Source: Caldilineaceae bacterium (GTDB lineage: Bacteria; Chloroflexota; Anaerolineae; Caldilineales; Caldilineaceae). Taken from it: a stretch of 64,000 nt of DNA. Below, piece by piece: positions 9,208 to 18,032 of the stretch (positions are counted from its first letter, which is position 1; each line of letters begins with the position of its first letter). The position numbers and the translations under genes are program-made. The stretch is from positions 124,001-188,000 of the forward strand of contig JAJEDJ010000036.1 of assembly GCA_022821545.1 (NCBI GenBank), given 5' to 3'. A model generated the notes under the pieces. That model did not search any database. It was given only the letters and a program-made list of their open reading frames with translations, and was not told the origin of the DNA.

Positions 9208-9702
9208 CTATGCGACGGACGCATCCCGCTCGTCCAGTTCCCCGCTCGCCTCATCGTTTGCCTCAACCTGAAGGCGTACGCCGTCTACGCCCACGACCTT
9301 CACGATGTCCCCAACCTCCAACTGTACGCTTTCCTTCGACTCGGCCCGCCATCTCTCGCTTTCTACCCGTACCATTCCCGTACCCTCTAGCGGGTCGACT
9401 GTCTGTAAGACGACTCCCCACTTGCCTACCATCCGGTTGCCCGCGATCGGCTGTATTCCGGGCCGTGAAATGCGGTCAGCGAAAGGCCGCGCCAGGACGA
9501 CGGCTGCTATCGTAACAACAATAAATGCCACGATCTGCCATGCCATGCCTGCACCCAAAAAGGCCACCAGCGCCGCGCCCAGTGCCCCGATGCCAAAACA
9601 GAGCAGCACGAATCCGGCGGTGAATATCTCCGTCAAAAAGAAAAAGACGGCTAAGACAATCCATCCCCAACGCACCAGTTCATCAATGTTTTCCGTGAAC
9701 AC
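9208..9702 (-). CDS. NfeD family membrane protein (short form)
   Basis: A 164-aa partner of the stomatin-like protein. Three transmembrane helices (about residues 12-75) are followed by a soluble beta-barrel OB-fold (about 90-150, GKWGVVLQT ... VGDIVKVVGVDG). It lacks the ClpP-like protease domain of long NfeD proteins, so it is the short, non-proteolytic type. The start is GTG at 9702 with GGAGG 5 nt upstream. A possible promoter lies at 9829-9858. Its role with the Band 7 protein in membrane quality control is inferred from the family. Confidence 0.9.
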   Translation of the reverse strand: MFTENIDELVRWGWIVLAVFFFLTEIFTAGFVLLCFGIGALGAALVAFLGAGMAWQIVAFIVVTIAAVVLARPFADRISRPGIQPIAGNRMVGKWGVVLQTVDPLEGTGMVRVESERWRAESKESVQLEVGDIVKVVGVDGVRLQVEANDEASGELDERDASVA

Positions 9703-9828
9703 GGTTTCCTCCAGTAGTTCTGAGGGAGGGAACTCACAACTGTAACCCTGCAGAGATCAGATCCTGACCGTTGCGGGGCGTTGTCGCGGCCATTCGGGCC
9801 GCGCAATCTGATTTCCAACCTCGTCTTC

Positions 9829-9858
9829 AGTATACGCGAACAGGATGCCGTTTCCTAA
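9829..9858 (-). promoter_or_regulatory. Possible promoter of the NfeD-stomatin operon
   Basis: On the minus strand TTAGGA (9853-9858) is followed after 18 bp by TATACT (9829-9834). The leader to the GTG at 9702 would be about 120 nt. The -35 is only fair. The gap 9703-10016 otherwise holds the terminator at 9907-9942 and no gene. Confidence 0.35.
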
Positions 9859-9906
9859 CGTCTGGCTGACATCCAGCAGACGCGAAGCTGACTTCCTTCT
9901 AGAACA

Positions 9907-9942
9907 CAAAATAAGCCGGACAAGCGCCATTGCTTGCCCGGC
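9907..9942 (-). terminator. Intrinsic terminator of the DUF4870 gene
   Basis: Read on the minus strand, an 11-bp stem (GCCGGGCAAGC at 9942-9932 with GCTTGTCCGGC at 9924-9914, one G-U pair, 7-nt loop) is followed by TTATTTT. It lies 75 bp after the stop of the DUF4870 gene. Confidence 0.7.
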
Positions 9943-10016
9943 CTTTCAACTTAGAAAGTTGCTGTATTTCGAGGGGAAAAAGGATCAGGGCCCTCTTGCT
10001 CCATCCAGCACTGCGG

Positions 10017-10700
10017 TCATATCCAGTTCTGGTCCTGCAGAAAGCTCGTCAGACCGGGAATCGAGAACCGTTTGCCCTGGTAGGCCTGATAACCATAGTA
10101 TGCCAGAGCCATAAAGCCCATCAGCGCCAGCAGCGGGCTGAGACAGAATACCACGCTCACAACCAGCCAGCCGATGATCGGCACTAGAGTAAACACCAAC
10201 GATCCCACGCCCATAAGCAGACCGAACAGAATGAAGGTCAGAGAGAGCGCCAGGCTTTGCACGGCATGAAAGCGTTGAAACGGGCGTTTCTTGCTGCTCG
10301 CGCTCAACAACACCAGTACCGGCATCACCAGCGGGATCAGCACCTGCGTCACATAGCACAGCAGCGCGATCAACCGGTCATCGCCGTCAGCCTCTATGTC
10401 GATTGCCGCGCTGTGCATGAACTCGCCGCGGCGCAGGGCATCAGCCGCCTCGCCGGCCTGCGTGCGAGCCGAGTCTGCGAACTGTTCGGCAGGGGATGGT
10501 TCTGGGTTCTCGCCATAGCCGGCATTGTCAGGCCCATCTGCGGTGGGTGGGAGCGCCTCGTTTGGTTCGCCAGTCGCTCCCGCGTCGGATGTCGAAGAAG
10601 GCGGCTCCGCAGACGGCTCCGAAGTCATCTCCGCATTCTCATCCGACCCCGTTTCCGAGGAATTCACCGCGTCTTGCCGCTCGTCTTTATTGTTCTCCAC
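10017..10700 (-). CDS. DUF4870/Tic20-like membrane protein with disordered acidic N-terminus
   Basis: About 227 aa. The first 100 residues are acidic, Ser/Pro/Glu-rich and probably disordered. The rest is a DUF4870-type domain: LIALLCYVTQVLIPLVMPV, a short cytoplasmic loop with KRPFQRFHAVQSL, then two hydrophobic segments and a GKRFSIPGL tail. These proteins have three or four membrane helices and no established function. The start is GTG 10700, chosen because GGAGAAGAG lies directly upstream; a longer frame to an ATG at 10805 lacks a ribosome site and begins with unconvincing sequence. Confidence 0.75.
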   Translation of the reverse strand: MENNKDERQDAVNSSETGSDENAEMTSEPSAEPPSSTSDAGATGEPNEALPPTADGPDNAGYGENPEPSPAEQFADSARTQAGEAADALRRGEFMHSAAIDIEADGDDRLIALLCYVTQVLIPLVMPVLVLLSASSKKRPFQRFHAVQSLALSLTFILFGLLMGVGSLVFTLVPIIGWLVVSVVFCLSPLLALMGFMALAYYGYQAYQGKRFSIPGLTSFLQDQNWI

Positions 10701-10942
10701 TGCTCTTCTCCGTCGGCTACGTGCGACAGTAATTGCACTATTGAACTGTCCGTCTCCGTCGCCAGTCCTGCTGGGCCCCTTTTCATATTCACGACATCCA
10801 GACATCGAGGGAATCGACGATTTCTTCTGCAGACCTTGCCGGGGATAACCTGTCCGCCAAGAAACAGTTTCACTGCCTGCATGCCGTCATATCTACTCTA
10901 CGCAGGTCTCCAGCGAAAGTTTCCAAACGGCCCTGGAGATTG

Positions 10943-10951
10943 TGCTACAAT
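10943..10951 (+). promoter_or_regulatory. Extended -10 just upstream of fmt
   Basis: TGC-TACAAT ends only 7 bp before the fmt ATG at 10959. Transcription would start on or beside the A of the ATG, which predicts a leaderless mRNA. No convincing -35 is seen, which is usual for extended -10 promoters. Confidence 0.55.
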
Positions 10952-10958
10952 TACGGCC

Positions 10959-11972
10959 ATGGACAATCAACCGGCAACTCGCAATACCTCAACCAGAGAA
11001 ACGATCCGCATCATTTTCATGGGGACGCCCGACTTCGCCTTGCCCTCACTTTCTGTCCTGCATGGCATGGCGGCGCAAACAGGTTGGCAGGTTGTCGGCG
11101 TTGTCACACAACCCGATCGGCGGGCCGGCCGGGGAAAAAGACTGGTCGCCGGACCTGTCAAGAAGCTCGCCTTGAAACATAACCTCCCGGTGATGCAGCC
11201 AGGGCGCCTCCGGCGAACGAACTCGCCGCCCGCGACGGATGAGCCGGACCCGCTTGCATGGCTGCGCATGCTGTCACCGGACCTGATTGTTGTCGCCGCA
11301 TATGGACAGATTCTTCCGCCGAGTGTGTTGGAGATCCCGAAGTACGGCTGTCTGAACGTGCATGCAAGCCTTCTCCCCGCCTATCGGGGCGCGTCACCCA
11401 TCACCGCGGCGCTCCTGGATGGGCTGACCGAGACAGGCGTAACGATTATGCTGATGGACGCCGGCATGGATACCGGGCCCGTACTGACCCAGGCTCGCCT
11501 GCCTGTCTTAGCGGACGATACGACCGCGTCCCTCAGCGACAGACTGGCGGCCCGCGGCGCAGAGTTGCTCGCGGCAACAGTCCCCAGCTGGCTGGCCGGC
11601 AATGCCGCCCCTGTCGCACAGGCCGATCTGCCTGGCGAACCGTCTGTCTGCCGGCTCGTCAAAAAGCAGGACGGCCGCATCGACTGGACATTGCCGGCAG
11701 CGCGCATCGAACGCATGATCCGCGCCTATACACCTTGGCCGGCCGCATTCACCACTTGGAGAGGCCGAAACTTCAAACTGTGGCAGGGCAGCGTCATCTC
11801 CGGCAGTGCCGAGCCCGGCCTTGTAGTCGAAGTCAACGGCCGTGTCGCCGTCGGCGCCGGCGACGCCTTATTGGCTCTGCACGAGGTACAGCCCGCCGGG
11901 AAAAAGCAAATGACCCTTGCCACTTTTCTCAATGGCGCACCCGATTTCGTCCACTCCCGCCTGGGCGATTGA
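10959..11972 (+). CDS. fmt: Methionyl-tRNA formyltransferase
   Basis: A 337-aa enzyme that formylates initiator Met-tRNA using 10-formyl-tetrahydrofolate. The N-terminal domain starts IIFMGTPDFALP and carries the VVTQPDRRAGRGK segment, the catalytic NVHASLLPAYRGASPI block and GVTIMLMDAGMDTGP. The C-terminal tRNA-binding OB domain begins near residue 225 (DGRIDW). The length is slightly over the usual 315 aa, partly from an insertion near residues 84-95. The frame is open far upstream, but the ATG at 10959 is the only sensible start. No Shine-Dalgarno precedes it, consistent with leaderless transcription. The usual partner def is not adjacent. Confidence 0.95.
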   Translation: MDNQPATRNTSTRETIRIIFMGTPDFALPSLSVLHGMAAQTGWQVVGVVTQPDRRAGRGKRLVAGPVKKLALKHNLPVMQPGRLRRTNSPPATDEPDPLAWLRMLSPDLIVVAAYGQILPPSVLEIPKYGCLNVHASLLPAYRGASPITAALLDGLTETGVTIMLMDAGMDTGPVLTQARLPVLADDTTASLSDRLAARGAELLAATVPSWLAGNAAPVAQADLPGEPSVCRLVKKQDGRIDWTLPAARIERMIRAYTPWPAAFTTWRGRNFKLWQGSVISGSAEPGLVVEVNGRVAVGAGDALLALHEVQPAGKKQMTLATFLNGAPDFVHSRLGD

Positions 11973-12020
11973 TTGGCCGCCGGTCGCGGACGACTGCCTC
12001 GGGTATCGCACAGTTCGATT

Positions 12021-12048
12021 TTGTCACCCAGTTGCCGCATGATATACT
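12021..12048 (+). promoter_or_regulatory. Promoter of tRNA-Pro
   Basis: TTGTCA (12021-12026), 16-bp spacer, TATACT (12043-12048). The tRNA begins 12 bp after the -10, so the transcript would have a 5' leader of only a few nucleotides. Confidence 0.6.
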
Positions 12049-12059
12049 CATACCTGTGT

Positions 12060-12135
<76 letters not shown>

Positions 12136-12145
12136 TGAATCAAAA

Positions 12146-12194
12146 GGGAGGCGACATCGATTCTGCATTTTGCGAGATGTCGTCTCCCTTTTTT
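12146..12194 (+). terminator. Strong intrinsic terminator after tRNA-Pro
   Basis: A 13-bp stem (GGGAGGCGACATC at 12146-12158 with GATGTCGTCTCCC at 12176-12188, one G-U pair) is preceded by four A and followed by six T. Confidence 0.9.
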
Positions 12195-12344
12195 CCTTCC
12201 AACGCCTATTGCCCCGCTGCGTCGCGGGAAAAAAGACAGCCGTTCATCTGTAACATAGAAGCGGAAAAAAGCATCCCCCTGGAGGCCGGTCGCCTTCTAC
12301 TTTTTTGCCTGTAATCAGTTCAGTTTAAATGGGCACTTGTACCA

Positions 12345-14015
12345 ATGTTGAAGAAGAATCAGATCAGGTTAGCTCTGGCCGTGCTGGGCGCTTGGCTGAT
12401 CCTGGCAGCGGTGATGGCTGTCCTCCCTTCTCTTTCTTCTCTCCCGGACACGGAGTTCGCTAAAGATAGCAGTCAGGCTGTCAGCGGTTTACGCGTGATC
12501 AGCAGCCAGCCTGGCGTACTGGAAGTTTCGTGGGATGCTCCAGCCGACCCACCGCTCGAATATCGACTCACCTGGGCGCGGATGGGGGAGAGCTTTCCAG
12601 CCCGGAGCGATGGTCCCGGGAACGCCTATCCAGCGCTTCCTTCCCAAGTGATAACAGGTCTGGACGAAGGCGTGCGATACAAGGTACGCGTGCGCGCACG
12701 TTACGAGAGTTCCGAAAGTGACTGGAGCACACCAATAGAAATTGCGGTTGCATCCTCCTCCGTAGCCCTGGCCGCGTCTCCGGACGCGCCAACCGGGCCG
12801 CCCCAAAACCTGAAGGCGGCAGTGACCCACAGTAGTGACAGCGCTCTGAATGGAAGCGTCTCTGAATCAGCGTTCGCTGATGTTGCAGCCACTACTCTTG
12901 GCATGCCGACAGCGTCTTCGGCCGAGCCCACTCCGAAGCTCTCCTTCACAGCCACGCCAACCGCTTCACCGATACCCACAGCGACGACCGCACTCTCAAC
13001 CACTCAGGCCCAGTCGCAGGGCAGCGTGATGCCGGGTCTCATTTCAGAAAGGGACGCGCTGGTCGCAGTTTATCATGCCACCGACGGCGAGAATTGGGCC
13101 CAGGACAGCAACTGGTTGACCGATGAGCCGCTCGGGTCCTGGCGAGGCGTGACAACCGACGGAAACGGCAGCGTAATTGAACTGGATCTCAACAGGAACC
13201 AGCTGAGCGGGTACATTCCAGCCGGATTGGGAAGCCTCCTGAACCTGAGAATTCTGCGTATGTCCGGCAACAATCTGGGCGGAACGATTCCGGCTGGATT
13301 GAGCAACCTCCCTGCTCTGACAAATCTTGAGCTGGATGACAACAACCTCAGTGGGGCAATCCCTGCTGCATTGGGCAACCTTCCAAATCTGACTTGGCTG
13401 GATCTGTCTGGAAACGACTTGAGCGGCCCGATTCCAACCGAGCTCAGCCAGCTCACCCGTCTGACAGTATTTGCACTCTCAGACAACAGTCTGACCGGGA
13501 AGTTTCCATGGTGGCTGAATGAGCTCGATGACCTGCTGATACTTCACCTCTCAGGCAACCAATTCACCGGTTGTATGCCAGCAGACCTCCTGAGCATATG
13601 GATCGAGGACCTCAGCAGCACCCGTCTGCCAACCTGTAGAGAGGCGCTGATCACTTTTTTCTATGCCACCGGCGGGTCGCAGTGGGAGACCAGTACAAAT
13701 TGGCGGGACTCCGCCGCGTCCCTCTCTCGGTGGTTCGGCGTCAAAACGGACGACGCCGGCCGGGTTACGGAAATCGACCTTTCCGGCAACAGACTGGTCG
13801 GCACACTCCCGCCGCGCATAGACGCTCTCATCCATTTGGAGCTCCTTGATCTCTCAGGCAATGAGCTTATCGGGCCCATTCCACCCGAACTGGGCAATCT
13901 GACCAATCTGTCGACCTTGTATCTCAGAGGCAATAGATTGACTGGGTGCGTTCCCGCCGGCCTGCGGGAGATTGAAAACAACGACCTGAAAAGTCTTGGT
14001 CTGGATGACTGCTAA
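12345..14015 (+). CDS. Secreted or membrane-anchored FN3 and leucine-rich-repeat protein
   Basis: A 556-aa surface protein. An N-terminal hydrophobic segment (about residues 8-30) is a signal peptide or anchor. A fibronectin type III-like domain spans about 45-140 (PGVLEVSWDAP ... YKVRVRARYESS). A Ser/Thr/Ala/Pro-rich linker covers 140-230. Two leucine-rich-repeat cassettes follow (about 232-430 and 431-556), each capped by an ALxxxYxATxGxxW...NW motif and built of plant-type repeats with the pattern LxxLxLxxNxLSGxIP. The short second cassette looks like an internal duplication. Such FN3/LRR proteins usually bind other proteins or surfaces. The gene sits directly downstream of tRNA-Pro and its terminator. 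No partner gene is evident. Confidence 0.85.
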   Translation: MLKKNQIRLALAVLGAWLILAAVMAVLPSLSSLPDTEFAKDSSQAVSGLRVISSQPGVLEVSWDAPADPPLEYRLTWARMGESFPARSDGPGNAYPALPSQVITGLDEGVRYKVRVRARYESSESDWSTPIEIAVASSSVALAASPDAPTGPPQNLKAAVTHSSDSALNGSVSESAFADVAATTLGMPTASSAEPTPKLSFTATPTASPIPTATTALSTTQAQSQGSVMPGLISERDALVAVYHATDGENWAQDSNWLTDEPLGSWRGVTTDGNGSVIELDLNRNQLSGYIPAGLGSLLNLRILRMSGNNLGGTIPAGLSNLPALTNLELDDNNLSGAIPAALGNLPNLTWLDLSGNDLSGPIPTELSQLTRLTVFALSDNSLTGKFPWWLNELDDLLILHLSGNQFTGCMPADLLSIWIEDLSSTRLPTCREALITFFYATGGSQWETSTNWRDSAASLSRWFGVKTDDAGRVTEIDLSGNRLVGTLPPRIDALIHLELLDLSGNELIGPIPPELGNLTNLSTLYLRGNRLTGCVPAGLREIENNDLKSLGLDDC

Positions 14016-14077
14016 CCACCGATCACTGACCACTGCGGTATGTCCTGATGGTCAAGGTATTTTTGTCACCCCCCAAG

Positions 14078-14086
14078 TGATATAAT
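14078..14086 (+). promoter_or_regulatory. Extended consensus -10 of the copper cluster
   Basis: TGA-TATAAT is a perfect extended -10. The -35 position is poor. The predicted start near 14093 gives a leader of about 67 nt before the first gene of the cluster. Confidence 0.6.
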
Positions 14087-14159
14087 TGAATCAATCTGAA
14101 CTGCTTCAATCGCCCGAAATTTGCAAGTTGACTATCAGTCCCAGTAGAAGGAGATTCCA

Positions 14160-14915
14160 ATGCAAGCGCCAAACTCTCGCCGCATACCGGTCCTGTTGCT
14201 GTGCGCAGCAGTTGCTATTGCCGTTTTCTATGCTACTTCCGCGATCACGCCTTCCTTTGCCAGCGAAGGAGACAGCCACGGCCACGAGGATGAAGCCCCC
14301 ACCCTTGAGACTCTGACAGAGCGCATCGCCGGTCTTGAAGCCCGTGTAGCCGAACTTGAGACAGTTGCGGACGAGACGGCCGCAGAAAAACTCGCCTATT
14401 CCGTCTTCGATGCAGTCTCCGCGGCCTATCTTCTCGACAAGGTCGACATTCACGCGCTGTATAAACGTCTTAAGAGCGGGGAAGGCATCATGCCGGGGGA
14501 CGCCGGTCAGATCAAATATCTGGTTCCCCTCCTGACAGCAGTCGACTGGCCTCAAGAGTTGGCCGAAGAGGCGGAGGCGCTGGCCGAAACACTTACAGAG
14601 CTCACGGCGGCCCTTGCCGACGACGATCTGGAGAGCGCTTTGCCCCTCTCCTCTGAAGCGCACGACGAGCAGCACCACTTTACCAGCATTGTCTTCGACT
14701 GGTTTGCCTGCTTGCAACTGGCCGAGGAGGAGATGGAAGCGGAAGGTCAGGGAGAGGGCGAGCAATCTGAGACGACCCATGACGACCACAGTCATAGCCA
14801 TGACGACGAAACGAGCGACGATAACGGCGCCCAGGACAGCGGAAACGACAACTGCGTTGACGATGAATCCAACGAAACACAGGACGACGGACACGACCAC
14901 AGCCACGGAGGCTAA
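14160..14915 (+). CDS. Exported His/Asp-rich protein, probable copper-binding
   Basis: 251 aa, not a family I recognise by name. A signal peptide covers about residues 1-37. The mature N-terminus holds a DSHGHEDE cluster. A coiled coil (about 45-75, TERIAGLEARVAELE) leads into a helical middle domain, and the last 50 residues are extremely rich in His and Asp (DDHSHSHDDE ... DDGHDHSHGG), a typical metal-chelating tail. GAAGGAG lies upstream of the ATG. It is followed 3 bp later by a CopC gene and then a CopC-CopD fusion, so a role as extracytoplasmic copper buffer or chaperone is inferred from tail and context; direct homology does not show it. Confidence 0.75.
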   Translation: MQAPNSRRIPVLLLCAAVAIAVFYATSAITPSFASEGDSHGHEDEAPTLETLTERIAGLEARVAELETVADETAAEKLAYSVFDAVSAAYLLDKVDIHALYKRLKSGEGIMPGDAGQIKYLVPLLTAVDWPQELAEEAEALAETLTELTAALADDDLESALPLSSEAHDEQHHFTSIVFDWFACLQLAEEEMEAEGQGEGEQSETTHDDHSHSHDDETSDDNGAQDSGNDNCVDDESNETQDDGHDHSHGG

Positions 14916-14918
14916 CCC

Positions 14919-15650
14919 GTGATCGAGACCCAACTGCGTAGAGGTGTGGCCGGACTGCTATGGGTAGCGCTGTTTCTGGCCGCCATCCACTACCCGCTGT
15001 CCACCGCTGTCCATGCCCATGCCGATTACGATCGTTCCGCGCCCTCCGCCGATGAGGTTGTTTCCCAGGCGCCGCAGCAGGTTCAGGTCTGGTTTACCCA
15101 GGATCTGTTTCGCCGTGAAGGGCAAAACGCCCTCGAAGTTTACGGCCCCGATGACCGGAGGGTTGATCAGGACGACGCAGCCATCGACGATGACGACCGC
15201 AAACTGATGACCGTCTCGTTGCAGTCGGATCTGCCCAACGGCGTCTACACCGTTCGTTGGCGCACTCTGTCCGCAGACGACGGCGATGACGCCGAAGGAG
15301 AGTTCCACTTCACTATTCAAGTTGACCGGCCCCAAGTGATGGCCACACCGACAGCCGCATCAGCAGCCGCGCCAACTGCCGCCGAGGAGGCCGTCCAACC
15401 GTCGCCCACAAACACGGCGAAGGCGGAAGGCGCGGGGCTCCAATCGACGCCCACTACCGCCGCCCAGACTTCAGAAGACCCCGAAACACCCCCCGGCCAG
15501 ACCGACAGGGGCCCGGCATTCCCTTGCCCGGGGAGTTCGGCGCCGGTTCTGTTATTTCTTGGCGCCTTTCTCCTGGCCCGAAGTCGCAGAAAGCCAAGCG
15601 AACGCAGGTCTCAAGGCGTCTCGGGCAACTTGGGCGGAGAGAACCGTTAG
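14919..15650 (+). CDS. CopC-domain periplasmic or surface protein with C-terminal anchor
   Basis: 243 aa. The signal peptide (about 1-33) ends so that mature sequence begins HAHADYDRSAP, the histidine-led start that forms the Cu(II) site of CopC proteins. The CopC beta-sandwich covers about 33-130 (VQVWFTQDLF ... GVYTVRWRTLSADDGD). An Ala/Pro/Thr-rich linker follows, then a C-terminal hydrophobic helix (about 203-222) and a basic tail, so it is probably tethered to the membrane. The start is GTG, only 3 bp after the preceding stop, implying translational coupling. Confidence 0.85.
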   Translation: MIETQLRRGVAGLLWVALFLAAIHYPLSTAVHAHADYDRSAPSADEVVSQAPQQVQVWFTQDLFRREGQNALEVYGPDDRRVDQDDAAIDDDDRKLMTVSLQSDLPNGVYTVRWRTLSADDGDDAEGEFHFTIQVDRPQVMATPTAASAAAPTAAEEAVQPSPTNTAKAEGAGLQSTPTTAAQTSEDPETPPGQTDRGPAFPCPGSSAPVLLFLGAFLLARSRRKPSERRSQGVSGNLGGENR

Positions 15651-15657
15651 GCGCACG

Positions 15658-17829
15658 ATGTCGCAGGCCCCCTTGCATGGCGCGGCCAGGCCGGTAGGGT
15701 CGGCCGTCCACTGGATGATTGCAGCGTCCCTGCCGCTGGCGTGGTTCGCCGCGGCAGTGGCCCTGCTGCTTTCGCCAAAGGCCGCTCAGGCCCACGCCCT
15801 GCTCTTACGCGCCGACCCCCAGCCGAACGCAGAACTCACGGAGCCTCCCGAGGCTATCGAATTCTGGTTCAGCGAACCGCTGGAAAAGTCCTTCACCGGC
15901 GCTCGCATCCTCTCCGCCGAAGGAACCGAAATTCCATCCGGCGACCCGCGCTTCGACCCCGACGATCCTACACACCTGACCCTGCCCCTGGAGAGTATCG
16001 AGCCGGGCGTCTATACTGTCGTCTGGCAGACTCTCTCCAGCGTGGACGGTCATGAATGGGTCGGCTCATTTCCCCTCACCATCTTGAACCCCGACGGCAC
16101 CCGTCCCGCTGGCGCTGCCGTCGAGGTCACCGTCAACCGCCGGCAAGGGCTGCCGCCCCTTACCGATTCCCTTCTCCGCTGGATCTCACTGCTCGGCGCA
16201 GCACTGCTGGTCGGACCGCTATCCATTCGCTGGCTGCTGACCCGGCCTGAGGCGACAGACAGCCTCGACCCTCCTTTTGAGACGGTGATCGGTTCAACCG
16301 CAATCGTCGGCCTGTTATTCATGATCGCCTCCGGCTGGCTGCAGTTTCTCGTCCAGTCACTGCGCCTCGGCGGACTGGGCGAGTTCCTGGAACTCCTTCT
16401 CGCCACCCGTCCGGGCCGGCTCCTGTTGATGCGGCAAACGCTGCTGGCAGGCGTTTTTCCTCTTCTATTCCCCAACGGTTGGGCAAGCATTCTCTTTCGC
16501 TGGTCCGTACCCTCCGGCGCGGGCCACCGTCTGTGGCGTATTCTCTTCGCGCTTTATGTGCTGCTCTTAGCGTTCGGGCTTGGCGGCACGCTGTTCTATG
16601 GCCCCAACCTGTGGATATTCGCGGCAGCAACTGTGTTCTTAAGCAGCGGCTGGTCTAAACTGCTGTTCGGCGGTGGGCAGACCTGGCACAGGGCGCTGTC
16701 GCAGCGCTCCTGGGCGACCTTGCTGACCGCAGCAGCCCTATTCACCTATTCCGCCAGCAGCCACGCCGCGGCCGCTCCTGGGAGCGGCTGGGCCGTCACC
16801 GTTGACTTCATACATCTCGCCGCGGCTGCAGTCTGGGCGGGCGGCCTGATCTTCCTGGCCATCCTGTTGCTTCTTCTGCATCGCCGGCAGGCGGCGCCCG
16901 ACCCGGATTGGATGGTCCTTCTATTGAAGCGCTTCTCCCTCAGCGCGCAGATAGCGGTATTCATTCTGGCCCTGACCGGTCTCTTCAGCAGCTTCGTGCA
17001 GCTGCCTGACCCCGGCAGCCTCATTTATACAACCTATGGCAAGGTTCTCCTCATAAAACTGGCGCTCGTTGTCGCCATCATTACACTGGCGTTTTTCAAC
17101 AATCGCGCCGTGCAGCGTGCTGATGAGACGGTTACCTGCCAACTCAAACTGAGGCGCTTCTCGCGTCGAGTGGCAGCGGAGGCCGGCATTACCGCCCTGC
17201 TGTTTATTTCGGTGGCCGTACTTGTGCAGACGCCGACACCGAACCTTCCACCACAAACAGCGCCTGACGCGCCCTTGCTGCCATTCAACGAAGTGGCCTA
17301 CGACGGCGACTTGGCCGTACACCTGCACGTAACCCCCAACCAGGTCGGCCACAACCGCTATTGGGTCCATCTTTCCCGTCCCGACTCCTCTGACATCGGT
17401 GAGGTCCAGCTGGTCCGTCTTTTCTTCGTTCATGAGTCGGGGGAGACGGGGCAGGCGCGTCTTGATCTGACCGGCCTGGGCGAGGACGCCTTCGCCGCGG
17501 AAGGCGCCTTCCTCAACCGAGATGGCGACTGGAACCTGTCAGTATACGTCCGTCGCAGAGGCATGAATGATGTATTGGCTGAAATCGCCGTCCCCGTCCC
17601 GTCAGCCGAGACTGAGCAGCAGATCTCTCGCTCCCCTTGGCACAATCCTGTTCCCAGGCTTCCCGCTCAAACATTGGTCGGCGCGCTTCTGATCGTTCTG
17701 TCATCGGTCCCGTTACTGTGGAGGCGTTCACTGCTGCGTGCCAGCCGTCCCCTTTCCCTCGTTCTGTTCATGGCCGCCTTCTTCTTCCTCCTCAGCGGGG
17801 CGCTGCTTGCCCTGACCGCCCTCCTTTAG
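15658..17829 (+). CDS. CopC-CopD fusion copper resistance/transport protein
   Basis: A 723-aa protein. After a signal-like helix (about 18-43) comes a CopC domain (mature start [12 protein letters not shown], with the SSVDGHEW histidine near residue 130), then a CopD-type membrane domain of roughly eight to ten helices (about 175-545), a further extracytoplasmic beta domain (about 555-665) resembling the C-terminal module of YcnJ-like proteins, and a last helix pair. YcnJ/CopCD proteins import copper or move it across the membrane. The ATG at 15658 lies 7 bp after the CopC stop; an upstream frame overlaps that gene and is unlikely. It closes a three-gene copper cluster. Confidence 0.88.
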   Translation: MSQAPLHGAARPVGSAVHWMIAASLPLAWFAAAVALLLSPKAAQAHALLLRADPQPNAELTEPPEAIEFWFSEPLEKSFTGARILSAEGTEIPSGDPRFDPDDPTHLTLPLESIEPGVYTVVWQTLSSVDGHEWVGSFPLTILNPDGTRPAGAAVEVTVNRRQGLPPLTDSLLRWISLLGAALLVGPLSIRWLLTRPEATDSLDPPFETVIGSTAIVGLLFMIASGWLQFLVQSLRLGGLGEFLELLLATRPGRLLLMRQTLLAGVFPLLFPNGWASILFRWSVPSGAGHRLWRILFALYVLLLAFGLGGTLFYGPNLWIFAAATVFLSSGWSKLLFGGGQTWHRALSQRSWATLLTAAALFTYSASSHAAAAPGSGWAVTVDFIHLAAAAVWAGGLIFLAILLLLLHRRQAAPDPDWMVLLLKRFSLSAQIAVFILALTGLFSSFVQLPDPGSLIYTTYGKVLLIKLALVVAIITLAFFNNRAVQRADETVTCQLKLRRFSRRVAAEAGITALLFISVAVLVQTPTPNLPPQTAPDAPLLPFNEVAYDGDLAVHLHVTPNQVGHNRYWVHLSRPDSSDIGEVQLVRLFFVHESGETGQARLDLTGLGEDAFAAEGAFLNRDGDWNLSVYVRRRGMNDVLAEIAVPVPSAETEQQISRSPWHNPVPRLPAQTLVGALLIVLSSVPLLWRRSLLRASRPLSLVLFMAAFFFLLSGALLALTALL

Positions 17830-17923
17830 CTGGACGCGCCCGCCTTGTCGCGCGGCCCGCATATCTTCTTCTTACACTCCGCAAACGCGCCTGTGATGAT
17901 CGCAGATTAGACTGGAGCAAGTA

Positions 17924-17971
17924 CGGCAATTGTAAAGTGCCGGCAATTGTAAAATGCCCGGCAAATGCCGG
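17924..17971. promoter_or_regulatory. Tandem inverted-repeat array upstream of clpB
   Basis: Two adjacent 17-bp units, CGGCAATTGTAAAGTGC (17924-17940) and the same with one change (17941-17957), are followed by the palindrome CCGGCAAATGCCGG (17958-17971). Every unit is an inverted repeat of GGCA and TGCC (spacing 9, 9 and 2). It is not CIRCE or HAIR. The position 60-110 bp before clpB suggests a heat-shock operator. No certain -10 is visible. Confidence 0.55.
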
Positions 17972-18032
17972 TCCGGACAGAGTCCACTCTGTCTTTCGCC
18001 GAATAGAGCGCGGAACGGAAAAGGAGAGTCTA

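Noticed and set aside
10257-10958. Long in-frame extension upstream of fmt
   Set aside because: It runs antisense through the DUF4870 gene, has no fmt homology, and a promoter lies directly at the ATG 10959.
17637-18032. In-frame extension upstream of clpB
   Set aside because: It overlaps the CopC-CopD gene in another frame and lacks homology. A good ribosome site marks 18033.
17830-18032. CIRCE or HAIR heat-shock operator for clpB
   Set aside because: Neither TTAGCACTC-N9-GAGTGCTAA nor CTTGAGT-N7-ACTCAAG is present; the repeat found there is different.
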